Source: Calothrix sp. PCC 7716
Lineage (GTDB): Bacteria; Cyanobacteriota; Cyanobacteriia; Cyanobacteriales; Nostocaceae
Direction of reading: 5' to 3'
Assembly: GCF_019977735.1 (NCBI RefSeq)
Contig: NZ_AP025018.1
Location: 7,382,580 to 7,446,579, forward strand
DNA length: 64,000 nucleotides
In this document: piece by piece, positions 36,207 through 45,350 of the stretch
Layout of the letters: every line of letters starts with the position of its first letter
Position numbering within the stretch: position 1 is the first letter of the stretch
The notes under the pieces: model-generated
Seen by the model: the letters and a program-made list of their open reading frames with translations, nothing else
What the model was told of the DNA's origin: nothing
Database searches by the model: none
Made by a program: the position numbers and the translations under genes

Positions 36207-37100
36207 TTATTCCCTATTTTCTATTGGCTCATTTACATTCGCGACAACATCGGGTAAAGGACGATTTTTTATATAAAGCCACCATAGTCCCGCTAACCCT
36301 AAAGCAATTCCGATCAAGCTAATAACTTGCGCTATTCGTAATGGACCCAGCATTAAACTATCAGTTCGCAGTCCTTCTATCCACAAGCGACCTAAGCTAT
36401 ATGCTGACAAATACGTTAGAAACAATGTACCAACTTTCAACCTCGGTTTACCCTGCAAACCCCTAAAGAATAAAGTTAGTAGCAAAGCGAATACCCCTAA
36501 GTTCCAAAGTGACTCATAAAGAAACGTAGGGTGAAAAAATTCAACATTAGTAAATCCTGTTGGGCGCCGTTCGGGTGGAATATATAGTTTCCAAGGTAAA
36601 TTGGTTGGACTACCAAAAGCTTCAGAGTTAAAGAAATTTCCCCAACGTCCTATTGCCTGTCCTAAAATAAGCGATGGCGCCACTAAGTCAGCCATTTGCC
36701 AGAACGAGACTTGTTTAAGCTTACAAAAAATAAGTGCAGCAACCGTTCCACCTAAAATTGCCCCGTGAATAGCAATACCACCTTGCCATATAGCTAAAAT
36801 ACGCTCAGGATGTCTAGCATATTCTGACCACTCAAATATCACATAATATAAACGCGCGGCAGGAATGGCGCCAACCACTAGCCAAATAGACAAATCACTG
36901 AGTAAATCAGGGTTTACCTTGCGACGCTTCGCTAAATATTGCGACAGCGTAACACCAATAAGCACCGCAGAAGCAATTAACAAACCATACCAGCGAATCG
37001 TAATTGGAAATGGTCCAACTTGAAATTGAAACCAAATTGGACCTGGGGAAGTGAATTGAAACGCCAAAGGACCAACGAAAAAATCTAATAGCATAATCAA
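36207..37100 (-). CDS. lgt: Prolipoprotein diacylglyceryl transferase Lgt
   Basis: 297 residues, with about seven membrane helices. Transfers diacylglycerol from phosphatidylglycerol to the lipobox cysteine of prolipoproteins in the inner membrane. The family hallmarks are visible: [15 protein letters not shown] near the N-terminus, [16 protein letters not shown] (conserved His), and the Lgt signature [28 protein letters not shown] and [16 protein letters not shown] follow. Housekeeping gene. The start chosen gives [17 protein letters not shown] two codons later is an alternative. A group of short palindromes lies upstream. Confidence 0.95.
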   Translation of the reverse strand: MIMLLDFFVGPLAFQFTSPGPIWFQFQVGPFPITIRWYGLLIASAVLIGVTLSQYLAKRRKVNPDLLSDLSIWLVVGAIPAARLYYVIFEWSEYARHPERILAIWQGGIAIHGAILGGTVAALIFCKLKQVSFWQMADLVAPSLILGQAIGRWGNFFNSEAFGSPTNLPWKLYIPPERRPTGFTNVEFFHPTFLYESLWNLGVFALLLTLFFRGLQGKPRLKVGTLFLTYLSAYSLGRLWIEGLRTDSLMLGPLRIAQVISLIGIALGLAGLWWLYIKNRPLPDVVANVNEPIENRE

Positions 37101-37349
37101 TAGTTAGGAGTAGTAGGGGCGGGTTTACGAAATTTTTTATTATTAACCAGGATATAGGTAAACCCACCCGTACAGGGGTTAAAAGTCGTAGAGACGCAAT
37201 TAATTGCGTCTGTACAGGTTAGATTGTAGTTCGTAGTTCGTAGGTTGAGTGTAAGGGTAGCTTTCCCGTAGGGTAGTGAAATGCAACCCAACATATACAT
37301 TAGCTTAAGTATAATTAATTATTGTCAAGGTTACAAAACATATTGAACT
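37101..37349. repeat. Repeat-containing gap upstream of lgt
   Basis: Holds agacgcaattaattgcgtct (37191-37210), related to the palindrome at 11.65 kb; a short tandem gtagttcgtag (37217-37235); and ctttcccgtaggg, a near-palindrome at about 37260-37272. The last 60 bases are AT-rich and should hold the promoter of the plus-strand operon. Confidence 0.6.
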
Positions 37350-38057
37350 ATGTTGATACGTAATTTAATAGAATCCCGATATGCCGAGCAAACTAAGTTC
37401 TTTGAACAGTCCGAAGGCTTTCAACACTTAGTATCAGGTGTAGCAAATATTAAATTTTATGATGAATTTATCGCTAACCTTTGTAAAACCCACCTTAAGA
37501 GTCCTCAAATACTAGCATTTCTTTATGCAGCGGCGCCTCCGACTGTTGCAAATACCATTCAGCATAATATGCTAGAAGAACTGGGATTTGACGCTGAAGG
37601 AATTTGCCATCCTGATTTATTGCGAAAGTTAGCGAGTGCAGTAGGACTAGATAATGCCAAGCAAGCACAAATAGAAGCTTCATCACAAGCAGAGCTACAC
37701 AAAATGTGTTCCGAGCCAATGCTATATGGGACACTAAAAGAACTGGCACTATCGGTATTGTTAGAAGTAACTTGTTTTGAATGGATGCTGTCACGTCTTT
37801 CGGGAAAAATGGGAATAGCTCTGCAACAGTACCGAAAACTTGAGAAAGAAAGCTTAGAATGGTTTTTTCATCATTCGGAAGTTGATATACGTCATGCTGA
37901 AGAAGGTTTAGATTCCGTTGTTAATTACGTTGAATATTATGGGTTTGAAATTGATGACTTAAAAACTATCTTAGATATAACGTTTCGTGAAAATATATTT
38001 ATCAAGCGATACTTTGGAGAAATTGCACTAGCAAAAGAAACGAAAATGTTAACATGA
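37350..38057 (+). CDS. Heme-oxygenase-like diiron oxidase (iron-containing redox enzyme family)
   Basis: 235 residues, all helical, of the TenA/PqqC/CADD-like fold. Candidate metal ligands: Glu in HNMLEELGFD, His in the preceding helix, Glu in ALSVLLEVTCFEWML, and HHSEVDIRHAEEG near the C-terminus (Glu/Asp/His cluster), the typical spacing of the HDO superfamily, whose members oxidise amino acids or fatty acids (decarboxylation, C-N or N-oxygenation) using a diiron centre. It is the first gene of a four-gene plus-strand operon; its stop (TGA) overlaps the next ATG by four bases. The substrate is unknown. The neighbours (epimerase, amide synthetase) suggest an amino-acid-derived small molecule. 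Confidence 0.78.
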   Translation: MLIRNLIESRYAEQTKFFEQSEGFQHLVSGVANIKFYDEFIANLCKTHLKSPQILAFLYAAAPPTVANTIQHNMLEELGFDAEGICHPDLLRKLASAVGLDNAKQAQIEASSQAELHKMCSEPMLYGTLKELALSVLLEVTCFEWMLSRLSGKMGIALQQYRKLEKESLEWFFHHSEVDIRHAEEGLDSVVNYVEYYGFEIDDLKTILDITFRENIFIKRYFGEIALAKETKMLT

Positions 38058-39208
38058 AAATTATCGAAGCAACTATAACTCCGCTCAAAATCCCTTTTAC
38101 AGAATCTTTCTCTCATAGCACTAAATCTAGGACTTATTCAGATTCCATCGTTGTGAAATTAAAAGCGGCAGATGGTACAATTGGTTATGGTGAAGCTGTA
38201 GCGCGTCCTTATGTGACAGGAGAAACTGTAGAATCTTGTTTACAGTTTATGGCTTCGACAATTTGGGAACATATCAAACACATTGATTATCCAGAGCCAG
38301 AACCAGATATATCTTGGTTATATAAAATCAGCGAGACAATTCCCACGGCAAAAAGTCAAGGTGTTATTGCGTTTAATGCTGCTAAAGCTGGTTTTGAATT
38401 GGCTTTACTCGATTGTTTGCTAAAAAGTCAAAACCTATCCCTATCTACCATTTTACCACCCAAGCGTAATACTGTTATTTATAGCGGTGCCATTACATCA
38501 AGTTCAATAGAAAAAGCCGTTAAAAATGCCAAATCGTTTAAACTATTTGGTTTAAAACATATCAAAGTCAAAGTAACTGGAGAAGAGGACTTTTCGCGTC
38601 TCCATGCAATTCGTCAAGCAGTCGGACAAGAAACCTCACTACGAATCGACGGTAATGGTACATATGATTTTGATAGCGCCGTTAGAGTCTGTGAGGAATT
38701 AACCCAGTTAAATATTGATTCTGCTGAACAATTAATCGAGCGTAGTACACCACAAACTTGGGCAAAACTGAGAGAAATGGCGCCTATCCCCCAAATGGTA
38801 GACGAATCATTAGTAACAATTGAAGATGCCAAAGCTTTAATTGCAGCACATGCTTGTGACTTTTTTAACTTAAGAATTTCTAAATGTGGTGGTATTGCCC
38901 AAACAATAAGAATTGCACAATTAGCCCAAACCGCAGGAATAAAAATCCAACTCGGATGTCAAGTAGGAGAAACTGCGATACTTTCAGCAGCAGGTAGGCA
39001 TTTAGCTGCATGGCTAGATGATGTTACTTTCGTTGAGGGTTCTTACGGTGACTTGCTACTGTGCGAAGATGTTAGTCGTGAAAGCATTCGTTTTGGTAAC
39101 GGTGGTAAAGGTGGGTTATTGCGTAAACCTGGACTAGGAATTGAAGTTAAAGATGAAATACTAGAAAAGTATAGTAATGATACTCAGCACATTTGTTCGT
39201 TTTGGTAG
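38054..39208 (+). CDS. Enolase-superfamily epimerase/cycloisomerase (dipeptide epimerase-like)
   Basis: 384 residues. N-terminal capping domain (about 1-125) then the TIM barrel. The full catalytic set is present: KxK at the end of strand two (HIKVKVTG), metal ligands Asp in LRIDGNGTYD, Glu in SAEQL, Asp in MVDESL, and Lys in RISKCGGI. This is the muconate-lactonizing/L-Ala-D/L-Glu epimerase subgroup, which racemises alpha-carbons or cycloisomerises. It overlaps the upstream oxidase by ATGA and the downstream GH3 gene by 32 bases, so translation is coupled. Epimerisation of a dipeptide-like or N-acyl amino acid made in this operon is an inference; specificity cannot be read directly. Confidence 0.8.
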   Translation: MKIIEATITPLKIPFTESFSHSTKSRTYSDSIVVKLKAADGTIGYGEAVARPYVTGETVESCLQFMASTIWEHIKHIDYPEPEPDISWLYKISETIPTAKSQGVIAFNAAKAGFELALLDCLLKSQNLSLSTILPPKRNTVIYSGAITSSSIEKAVKNAKSFKLFGLKHIKVKVTGEEDFSRLHAIRQAVGQETSLRIDGNGTYDFDSAVRVCEELTQLNIDSAEQLIERSTPQTWAKLREMAPIPQMVDESLVTIEDAKALIAAHACDFFNLRISKCGGIAQTIRIAQLAQTAGIKIQLGCQVGETAILSAAGRHLAAWLDDVTFVEGSYGDLLLCEDVSRESIRFGNGGKGGLLRKPGLGIEVKDEILEKYSNDTQHICSFW

Positions 39209-40760
39209 GCGCCTTGCAAAACAGCTTGATGTCGCAGCATTGAATCCAGAAGCAGCACAATTATCACTTCTGCATTCAATTTTGGCGCCTAATGCTGACA
39301 CTGTTTTTGGTAGAGAACATAAGTTTTCCCAAATCAAAACAACTCGTGACTACTATAAATTCGTTCCAATTAGAGATTATGAAGGATTTCGTCCTTATGT
39401 TGACCGTATTGTTGCAGGGGAAGCGGGTATCCTGACAAGCGAACCATGTACAATGTTAACTTTAACGAGTGGTACAACTGGTAAACCCAAGTACATACCC
39501 GTTACAGAAACATCTGAAAGACTAGGTTCTGAGTTGATGAGACAATGGCTTTACCGAAGTTTGTTAAACCATCCTCAGTTTCTGTCACGTGCAATAGTAG
39601 GGGTAGTAAGTCCAGCAGTTGAAGGTTATACAAATTCAGGAATGAGCTACGGTAGTATTTCTGGAAGAATTTATCAGCGAATTCCTTATATTATTAAACG
39701 TTCGTATGCTGTACCTTATGAAGTGTTTGAACTAAAAGACTACGACGAAAGATATTTTGCTATTGCGTGTTTTGCTTTTAGGTGCCAAGTTTCATATATT
39801 TCCACACCTAACCCAAGTACATTACTACGTTTAGCAGAAGTCGCAAATACTTATAAACAAGATATTATTCGTGCTATTCATGACGGTACTTTCGGCACTA
39901 AATCTATTAAACCTCAACCCAAGAGAGCAAAAGAACTAGATAAAATCGCCGATAGAACAAATGCTTTACTACCAAAAGATTGCTGGCGCCATCTCCAGTT
40001 AATTGGTTGTTGGACTGGTGGTACTGTTGGTATTCAAGCACAAAAGTTAGCAAATTATTATGGCGCCGTTCCCATTCGCGACATTGGGTATTTAGCAAGT
40101 GAAGCTCGCATCACATTACCTTATCAAGATAATACACCTAGCGGAATATTAGCGCTAACTACCAACTATTATGAATTTATTCCAGAAGAGGAATTAGACT
40201 CAGACAATCCAACTATATTATTAAGTCATGAAATAGAATTAGGCAAACGCTACGGTATTTTATTAACTACAACCGCTGGACTTTACCGCTATCAAATTCA
40301 TGACATTGTAGAAGTTACAGGGTTTTATCGAAAGGCGCCATTATTAGCATTCATTCGTAAAAGTCAGGATATGACTAATATTACAGGCGAGAAAATGCAC
40401 GTCAATCATATCTTGATGGCAATGGAAATAATCAGACAAAAATATAACTTACCAATAGTAACATATCGATTTACACCAGATATTGAAAATCAGCGTTACA
40501 AAATTTATTTAGAACTAGATTTAGAATTAACGCAAACCATACAAGAAAATCTCTTACAGCAAATAATTACAGCAATAGACTTACAACTGTGTCATATCAA
40601 CTGCGAATACGAACAAAAGCGACAATCAAAACGATTACATTTGCCATCTTTATATATAATGCCTCCCGGTTGGTCAGAAGCAGAAACAAGAAAAGAAATA
40701 GCAAATAATAAACGAAACTTCCAATATAAATGGAAAATTCTTTGCCATGAAAATGGTTAA
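39177..40760 (+). CDS. GH3-family acyl-acid amido synthetase
   Basis: 527 residues of the GH3 family (ANL superfamily relatives), which adenylate a carboxylic acid and join it to an amino acid. ATP-binding motif I is LTLTSGTTGKPKYIPVT, motif II IGYLASEARI, motif III YRYQIHDIVEVTGFY. Plant members conjugate auxin and jasmonate; bacterial members are less known. The ATG at 39177 lies 32 bases inside the epimerase gene, so the two are translationally coupled, and there are four GGCGCC sites, showing it is at home in this genome. With the diiron oxidase and epimerase it suggests a pathway that oxidises, inverts and amidates an amino-acid-like substrate. The product is unknown. Confidence 0.85.
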   Translation: MILSTFVRFGRRLAKQLDVAALNPEAAQLSLLHSILAPNADTVFGREHKFSQIKTTRDYYKFVPIRDYEGFRPYVDRIVAGEAGILTSEPCTMLTLTSGTTGKPKYIPVTETSERLGSELMRQWLYRSLLNHPQFLSRAIVGVVSPAVEGYTNSGMSYGSISGRIYQRIPYIIKRSYAVPYEVFELKDYDERYFAIACFAFRCQVSYISTPNPSTLLRLAEVANTYKQDIIRAIHDGTFGTKSIKPQPKRAKELDKIADRTNALLPKDCWRHLQLIGCWTGGTVGIQAQKLANYYGAVPIRDIGYLASEARITLPYQDNTPSGILALTTNYYEFIPEEELDSDNPTILLSHEIELGKRYGILLTTTAGLYRYQIHDIVEVTGFYRKAPLLAFIRKSQDMTNITGEKMHVNHILMAMEIIRQKYNLPIVTYRFTPDIENQRYKIYLELDLELTQTIQENLLQQIITAIDLQLCHINCEYEQKRQSKRLHLPSLYIMPPGWSEAETRKEIANNKRNFQYKWKILCHENG

Positions 40761-40765
40761 AATTT

Positions 40766-41200
40766 ATGAAAAATTACCCTTTTACCTTATGGCTTCTTAG
40801 CTTCTTATTTTTCCTTCGAGTCCTTGGTCAAATTTTAGTAGCATATTTCAACGTTTCATTTCTACCAGCAATGCCTCATTGGTACTCAGGATTGCTTCCC
40901 TATCCAATTCTACTACCAATACAGATACTAATTATAATATTACAAATAAAAATCAATATAGATATCTCTAGAAATAAAGGCTTCTTTGCAAAACCAAGAC
41001 GTAAATTCGGCAAGTTGCTTCAATGGTTCAGCTATCCATATGCTGTTATCATGGTCATACGATATATAATTACTATGTACCTATATCCAGAACGTCGTTG
41101 GTTTGGAGAAGGAACAATTCCGATTATTTTTCATTTTGTGCTAGCTGGATATTTATTTACTTGGGGAAAATTTTCTGCAAGATGGCAAGAAAAAGAATAA
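40766..41200 (+). CDS. Small four-helix membrane protein
   Basis: 144 residues with four hydrophobic segments: about 6-28 (FTLWLLSFLFFLRVLGQILVA), 42-63 (LLPYPILLPIQILIIIL), 85-105 (FSYPYAVIMVIRYIITMYLYP) and 113-131 (TIPIIFHFVLAGYLFTWG). It starts five bases after the GH3 stop, so it belongs to the operon, and overlaps the first 19 bases of the broken hydrolase gene. A transporter-like or membrane-anchoring role is possible, but I do not recognise the family. Codon use is AT-rich. Confidence 0.65.
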   Translation: MKNYPFTLWLLSFLFFLRVLGQILVAYFNVSFLPAMPHWYSGLLPYPILLPIQILIIILQIKINIDISRNKGFFAKPRRKFGKLLQWFSYPYAVIMVIRYIITMYLYPERRWFGEGTIPIIFHFVLAGYLFTWGKFSARWQEKE

Positions 41201-42635
41201 AAAAAATACTTATAGTTACTTTCGCTTTGCTTGCATTGCTGACTACAATTATCATCACAGCATTTCCAATACTGGCACCTTTTTTATTAGCTTCACAATT
41301 GAAATTTGCAACAACTTGAAAAAACTCCTACTATTTTAGTACGAATACCTTATTCTAAAAATTTTACAAATACTACGTTTGCCAATGTCGTTGGACGCAT
41401 GTGGGCAGCGCGCGGTTATACTGCTGTAATTCAAGGAACAAGAGGACGTTATGAATCTGGGGGAGAATATTTCCCGTTCAAAACCGAGAGAACAGATGGA
41501 ATAGAAACTTTAGCCTGGTTAGAAAAACAGCCTTGGTATAACGGCAAAATAGGTATGTGGGGTGGTTCTTATTTTGGATATACACAATGGGTTTTAGCGG
41601 ATAAAGTAAATCCTGGTTTATCAGCGTTAATTTTGCAAATTTGTAGCACAGATTTTCATCGCATGTTTTATCCTGGAGGCGCCTTTTCTCTAGAAAGCGC
41701 TTTATACTGGGCAGGCGCCAGCGTTATTAATGGCAGGATGGTACGACCCATTCTTACCCACCCAACTTGCGGACTTTCTTAAAATTAAAAGCGAAGCTAA
41801 ACCTCTTGTTGCTAAAAACACTCGTTTAATTATTGGTCCTTGGGCACACGCACGCACCGTTACTTTTCCCAATGGTTACACACCTCGCAACTACCGTCTC
41901 GAAAGTTTGGCGCCAACTATTCCCTGGTTCGATGAGCATCTACTCGATAATCTTAAATCAGAAGCTCCTGTACAAATTTACGTCATGGGTAAAAACATAT
42001 GGCGCCAAGAGAAAGAATTTCCTTTAGCCCGTACTATTTATACAAAATATTATTTACACAGTAATAGCGTATTAAATTTAACACCACAAAACACAGAAAT
42101 ACCAGATACTTACATATATAATCCATTGAACCCAGTACCAAGCGCAGGAGGTACAATGCTTGGCCCGCGCGCTGGAATTGAAAAACAAAACGATATAGAA
42201 AATCGAAATTACGTTTTAAATTACACAACAGCATCTTTACAAGAAGATATTGAAGTCACTGGGCCAATACGTCTAATTTTATACGTGTCAACAACGGCGC
42301 CCTCGACCGACTTTACAGCAAAACTCGTTGATGTTTATCCCAATGGTTCCGCTTATAACGTTTCTGAAGGAATTATCCGTAGGCAATACACTCCAAAACA
42401 ACCAACTCAAATAGAAATTGAACTATGGGCAACAAGCCAGGTTTTCTTCAAAGGACATAAAATCAGGCTAGAAGTATCTAGTAGTAATTATCCGCGATTT
42501 GACCGCAATCCAAATACTGGGCGCCCAATTGCGACCGAAACGAACCCAGTGGAAGCAAAACAAGTTATTTACCATGAGCAAAAAGCGCCTTCATATCTTG
42601 TACTACCAATTATTCTTAGTAATGCAAGTGATTAA
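41182..42635 (+). pseudogene. CocE/NonD-type S15 hydrolase, broken by two deletions
   Basis: Three pieces belong to one secreted X-Pro dipeptidyl-peptidase/CocE-type serine hydrolase. Piece one (41182-41319) is a membrane anchor (LLALLTTIIITAFPILAPFLL) ending at a stop. Piece two (to about 41725) carries TPTILVRIPYSK, VVGRMWAARGYTAVIQGTRGRYESGG and the nucleophile GMWGGSYFGY. Piece three, in another frame (from about 41727), carries GWYDPFLPTQLADF (Asp), GPWAHA (His) and the complete C-terminal jelly-roll domain. Between one and two the usual MRDGVxLATDIYRP strand is missing; between two and three roughly 100 or more residues are missing and the frame changes. The gene follows the GH3 operon, so it may once have processed its product. 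Confidence 0.8.
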
Positions 42636-42713
42636 ATATACATAAATTCCTGAGTCAAAATTACAAAACTTTAGGTATAATTATCACTCCAGCAATTAAA
42701 GGCGCCTGCAACT

Positions 42714-43292
42714 GTGATTGCCATTTATCCCGGAAGTTTTGACCCCGTAACACTGGGGCACCTCGATATCATCCAGCGTGGTGCGAAGCTGTTTGAACGA
42801 GTTATTGTAGCTGTGCTGCGTAACCCGAACAAAACACCTCTTTTTACAGTGCAAGAGCGAATTGAACAAATTCGTAAATCAACCAAGCATCTACCAAACG
42901 TTGAAGCTGATAGCTTTGATGGGCTAACTGTAAACTATGCCCAAATGAGAAGAGCGGGTGTACTACTGCGGGGATTGCGTGCAATTTCTGATTTTGAAGT
43001 AGAACTTCAGATGGCACATACCAACAAAACGCTCTCGACCCAAATTGAGACTGTTTTTTTGGCAACATCAAATGAATATAGTTTTTTAAGTAGTAGTGTG
43101 GTAAAAGAGATTGCAAAGTTTGGTGGCTCTGTCAATCACCTTGTTCCTCCGCACGTTGCCCTAGATATATACCAATGCTACGCCCACAAATACCAATCGA
43201 ACCAGAGCATAACGGAAAACATCCCATCCCTCACGAATCCTCCAATGGACACACTGTTGGAAATTCACAACCAGACGGAGATGGATGTTTAA
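42714..43292 (+). CDS. coaD: Phosphopantetheine adenylyltransferase CoaD
   Basis: 192 residues from a GTG start ([16 protein letters not shown]). CoaD makes dephospho-CoA from 4'-phosphopantetheine and ATP. Nucleotidyltransferase motifs are [11 protein letters not shown] (T/HxGH), [18 protein letters not shown] and [15 protein letters not shown]. The usual protein ends near residue 160; here a polar tail of about 30 residues runs on and overlaps the next gene by 118 bases in a different frame. Housekeeping; it supplies CoA, the donor for HetI. A GGCGCC lies directly upstream of the start. Confidence 0.95.
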   Translation: MIAIYPGSFDPVTLGHLDIIQRGAKLFERVIVAVLRNPNKTPLFTVQERIEQIRKSTKHLPNVEADSFDGLTVNYAQMRRAGVLLRGLRAISDFEVELQMAHTNKTLSTQIETVFLATSNEYSFLSSSVVKEIAKFGGSVNHLVPPHVALDIYQCYAHKYQSNQSITENIPSLTNPPMDTLLEIHNQTEMDV

Positions 43293-43852
43293 ATATTCAG
43301 CAATCACTCGACCATTTTGAGGAAATGATTATTGCTGGTTTCCGGATTCCATTTACTAAACGTACCGTAGTGGATGAGGAAAAACTGTTTGACCTACTTG
43401 ATTATATTCGTTCGACGTTACCAGCAGCGTTTAACGAAGCAACGGTTATAACCCAGCAAAGAGACGAAATTTTGCTCGAAGCAGAAGAGTATGGACAGCG
43501 TATCGTCGATGCTGCTCAAACCAAGCGCGCGCAAATTTTAGAAGAAAGTGATATTATTCGCTCCGCAGAACACGAAGCTTTAGAGTTAAAGCGGAAAGTT
43601 CAACAAGAGTGTGAATTGTTAATGCAGCAAACTCTCGAAGAAATTGACCTAAAACGTCGTCAATGTCAACAAGAAATAGAACAAATGCGAGCCGAAGCTA
43701 TGGCAGAAGCCCAACAAATAGAACAAGGCGCCGATGATTATGCTGATAGTGTTCTCGAACACATCGAGCAAGATTTAAATGAAATGACACGTATTATCCG
43801 TAATGGGCGCTCCTCACTTAATGCATCGAGAATACCACAAAAGAAAAAGTAG
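43175..43852 (+). CDS. DivIVA-like coiled-coil protein
   Basis: 225 residues from the ATG inside coaD ([17 protein letters not shown]); an internal ATG at about residue 50 ([15 protein letters not shown]) is an alternative if the overlap is not used. After a polar N-terminal tail, the region [22 protein letters not shown] is a helical pair, then residues about 95-205 are a continuous E/Q/R/A-rich coiled coil, then a basic tail (SRIPQKKK). The general layout resembles DivIVA/GpsB-like or F-type ATPase b-like cyanobacterial coiled-coil proteins that follow coaD; a cell-division or polarity role is a guess from the fold. It is translationally linked to coaD. Confidence 0.65.
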   Translation: MLRPQIPIEPEHNGKHPIPHESSNGHTVGNSQPDGDGCLNIQQSLDHFEEMIIAGFRIPFTKRTVVDEEKLFDLLDYIRSTLPAAFNEATVITQQRDEILLEAEEYGQRIVDAAQTKRAQILEESDIIRSAEHEALELKRKVQQECELLMQQTLEEIDLKRRQCQQEIEQMRAEAMAEAQQIEQGADDYADSVLEHIEQDLNEMTRIIRNGRSSLNASRIPQKKK

Positions 43853-43855
43853 TAG

Positions 43856-43881
43856 GTACGGTGGGCAGTGCCCACCGTACT
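43856..43881. repeat. tacggtgggcagtgcccacc palindrome
   Basis: Perfect palindrome gtacggtgggcagtgcccac... right after the coiled-coil gene. It belongs to the same family as 5518, 12201, 18795, 62065 and 62096, and may serve as a bidirectional terminator here. Confidence 0.8.
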
Positions 43882-43895
43882 TAAGAGTTATATTA

Positions 43896-44174
43896 CTATG
43901 TAGCAACTATTGCGTGATTAATTACACCGTACTTTAAACCAAGTTCATGGAGTATATTTACAGTAGTGTCGATTTGTTCCATAGTGTGTGCTGCACTTAC
44001 CACAAAACGGATTCTTCTTTGATGAGCTTTTATAGCTGGATATACAACTGATAACGAAAATATTCTACATACGAGTAATTCTTGATTAAATGCTTGTAGA
44101 GTTTTGCCTTTATAAGCAACTTCACTAATTCTTTTATTTGTTTTCCGTAAATACTCTAAAGTATAGCTACTCAA
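43896..44174 (-). pseudogene. C-terminal remnant of an alpha-oxoamine synthase
   Basis: 92 residues only. SLSVVYPAIKAHQRRIRFVV and SAAHTMEQIDTTVNILHELG are the C-terminal end of PLP-dependent alpha-oxoamine synthases (8-amino-7-oxononanoate synthase / 2-amino-3-ketobutyrate CoA ligase type), which join an acyl thioester to an amino acid. The PLP-binding part (about 300 residues) is absent, and the first 45 residues do not match well. It lies head-to-head with the KAS III-like gene, 43 bases apart, next to a ThDP enzyme. It is a decayed member of what was probably a small biosynthetic cluster. Confidence 0.7.
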
Positions 44175-44217
44175 TCATAAGTTAACGTGAGGAAACTGTA
44201 CAAAGTAAAGTCTAATT

Positions 44218-45300
44218 ATGCGTCCTCCAATTGGAATTCGCTCACTCTCGGTTTCGTTCCCAAGTATAATTCGTACAAATAATTACTACAAGGAAAAATA
44301 TCCTAAGCTATTTGCTCAAGCTGAGAAGAAAAGTTTGGCAAAACTATTTACACCTGCAAATACATCTGCTCCCACCAATGAATATGACTTGGAGATGATG
44401 CCGTATCTTCAAGACCCATTCCGGGGTGCTGTTCAAAGGCGGATACTTGCTCCAAACGAGTCTTCTCTAACGCTAGAATGTCAAGCTGCATCAGATGCGC
44501 TCAAAGCAGCAAATCTTTCTGTTAATGAAGTTGACCTATTAATAGTTTGTTCTGTACCACCTGAATATATTGGCTATGGCAATGCTGCTTTTGTTGCGCG
44601 CGAGTTAGGGTTAAAATGCAGTGCGTGGAATTTGGATGCAACCTGTGGTAGCACACCAGTAGCATTACAGACAGCCTCTGCTCTAGTGCAAGCAGGGGAG
44701 TACAAAAATGTATTAGTAGTTGTTTCATGTACTTACTCTCGCACCGTCGATGAAAGTGATACGCTCGCATGGTTTTTCAGCGATGGAGCAGGAGCTTCTG
44801 TTGTCAGCGCTTTAGAAGTTAATCAAGGCATTATAAGTACACATGCAGTTAATACTGGTGTATTATGCGACCAATTCAAAGTCAAAACTACAAATGATGA
44901 GAAAGGAAATACTCGTCTTCATTTGCATGTGGCTAGAAACACAAACAAAATAATAGCTGAGACTGCCACAGAACTTTTACGTACATGCTGTGATGGAGCT
45001 ATCGAGAAAGCTGGTCTAACGCTAAATGATATTGACTTTTTTATTTTCAACACTCCTACCGCTTGGTTTTCAAAGTTTTGTATTCGTGTACTGAACATTG
45101 ACCCAGAGCGTACAATTAACGTTTACCCGCTTTATTCTAATATTGGCCCAGCATTAACTGTTGCAAATCTTTATCATGCGGCACATATAGGTAAAATTCG
45201 GGAGAATGACTTAGTTTTAATGTATGGTTTTGGCGCCGCTGGTAGTGCTGCTGCAAGCGTTATGCGTTGGGGTAACGTTGCTCTAGGTTCTATGCCTTAA
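44218..45300 (+). CDS. 3-oxoacyl-ACP synthase III-like enzyme with altered triad
   Basis: 360 residues, thiolase fold, FabH-like. Active cysteine is Cys143 (LDATCGSTP). In FabH the histidine is in the (V/I)PHQxN segment; here it reads FIFNTPTAW, so Asn278 stands in for His. The second Asn is kept (Asn308, YSNIGPAL). Such changes occur in KAS III-like enzymes that catalyse ester or amide or non-decarboxylating acyl transfer rather than Claisen condensation. The N-terminal 75 residues contain a divergent insert (KYPKLFAQAEKKSLAKLF...). It is convergent with the ThDP enzyme and divergent from the alpha-oxoamine synthase remnant, so the three probably come from one specialised-metabolism cluster. 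The product is unknown. Confidence 0.75.
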   Translation: MRPPIGIRSLSVSFPSIIRTNNYYKEKYPKLFAQAEKKSLAKLFTPANTSAPTNEYDLEMMPYLQDPFRGAVQRRILAPNESSLTLECQAASDALKAANLSVNEVDLLIVCSVPPEYIGYGNAAFVARELGLKCSAWNLDATCGSTPVALQTASALVQAGEYKNVLVVVSCTYSRTVDESDTLAWFFSDGAGASVVSALEVNQGIISTHAVNTGVLCDQFKVKTTNDEKGNTRLHLHVARNTNKIIAETATELLRTCCDGAIEKAGLTLNDIDFFIFNTPTAWFSKFCIRVLNIDPERTINVYPLYSNIGPALTVANLYHAAHIGKIRENDLVLMYGFGAAGSAAASVMRWGNVALGSMP

Positions 45301-45309
45301 TCTTAATTT

Positions 45310-45340
45310 GTAGTAGCGCTTGAGAATAAAGCGCTACTAC
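45310..45340. terminator. Bidirectional hairpin between convergent KAS III-like and ThDP genes
   Basis: A perfect 12-base stem, GTAGTAGCGCTT pairing with AAGCGCTACTAC, with a seven-base loop. It is followed by AAACTTTT on the plus strand. Placed exactly between two convergent stops. Confidence 0.75.
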
Positions 45341-45350
45341 AAACTTTTAC

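Noticed and set aside
41023-41319. 98-codon frame overlapping the end of the small membrane protein
   Set aside because: Only its last 45 codons (from the ATG at 41182) are meaningful, as the anchor of the broken S15 hydrolase.
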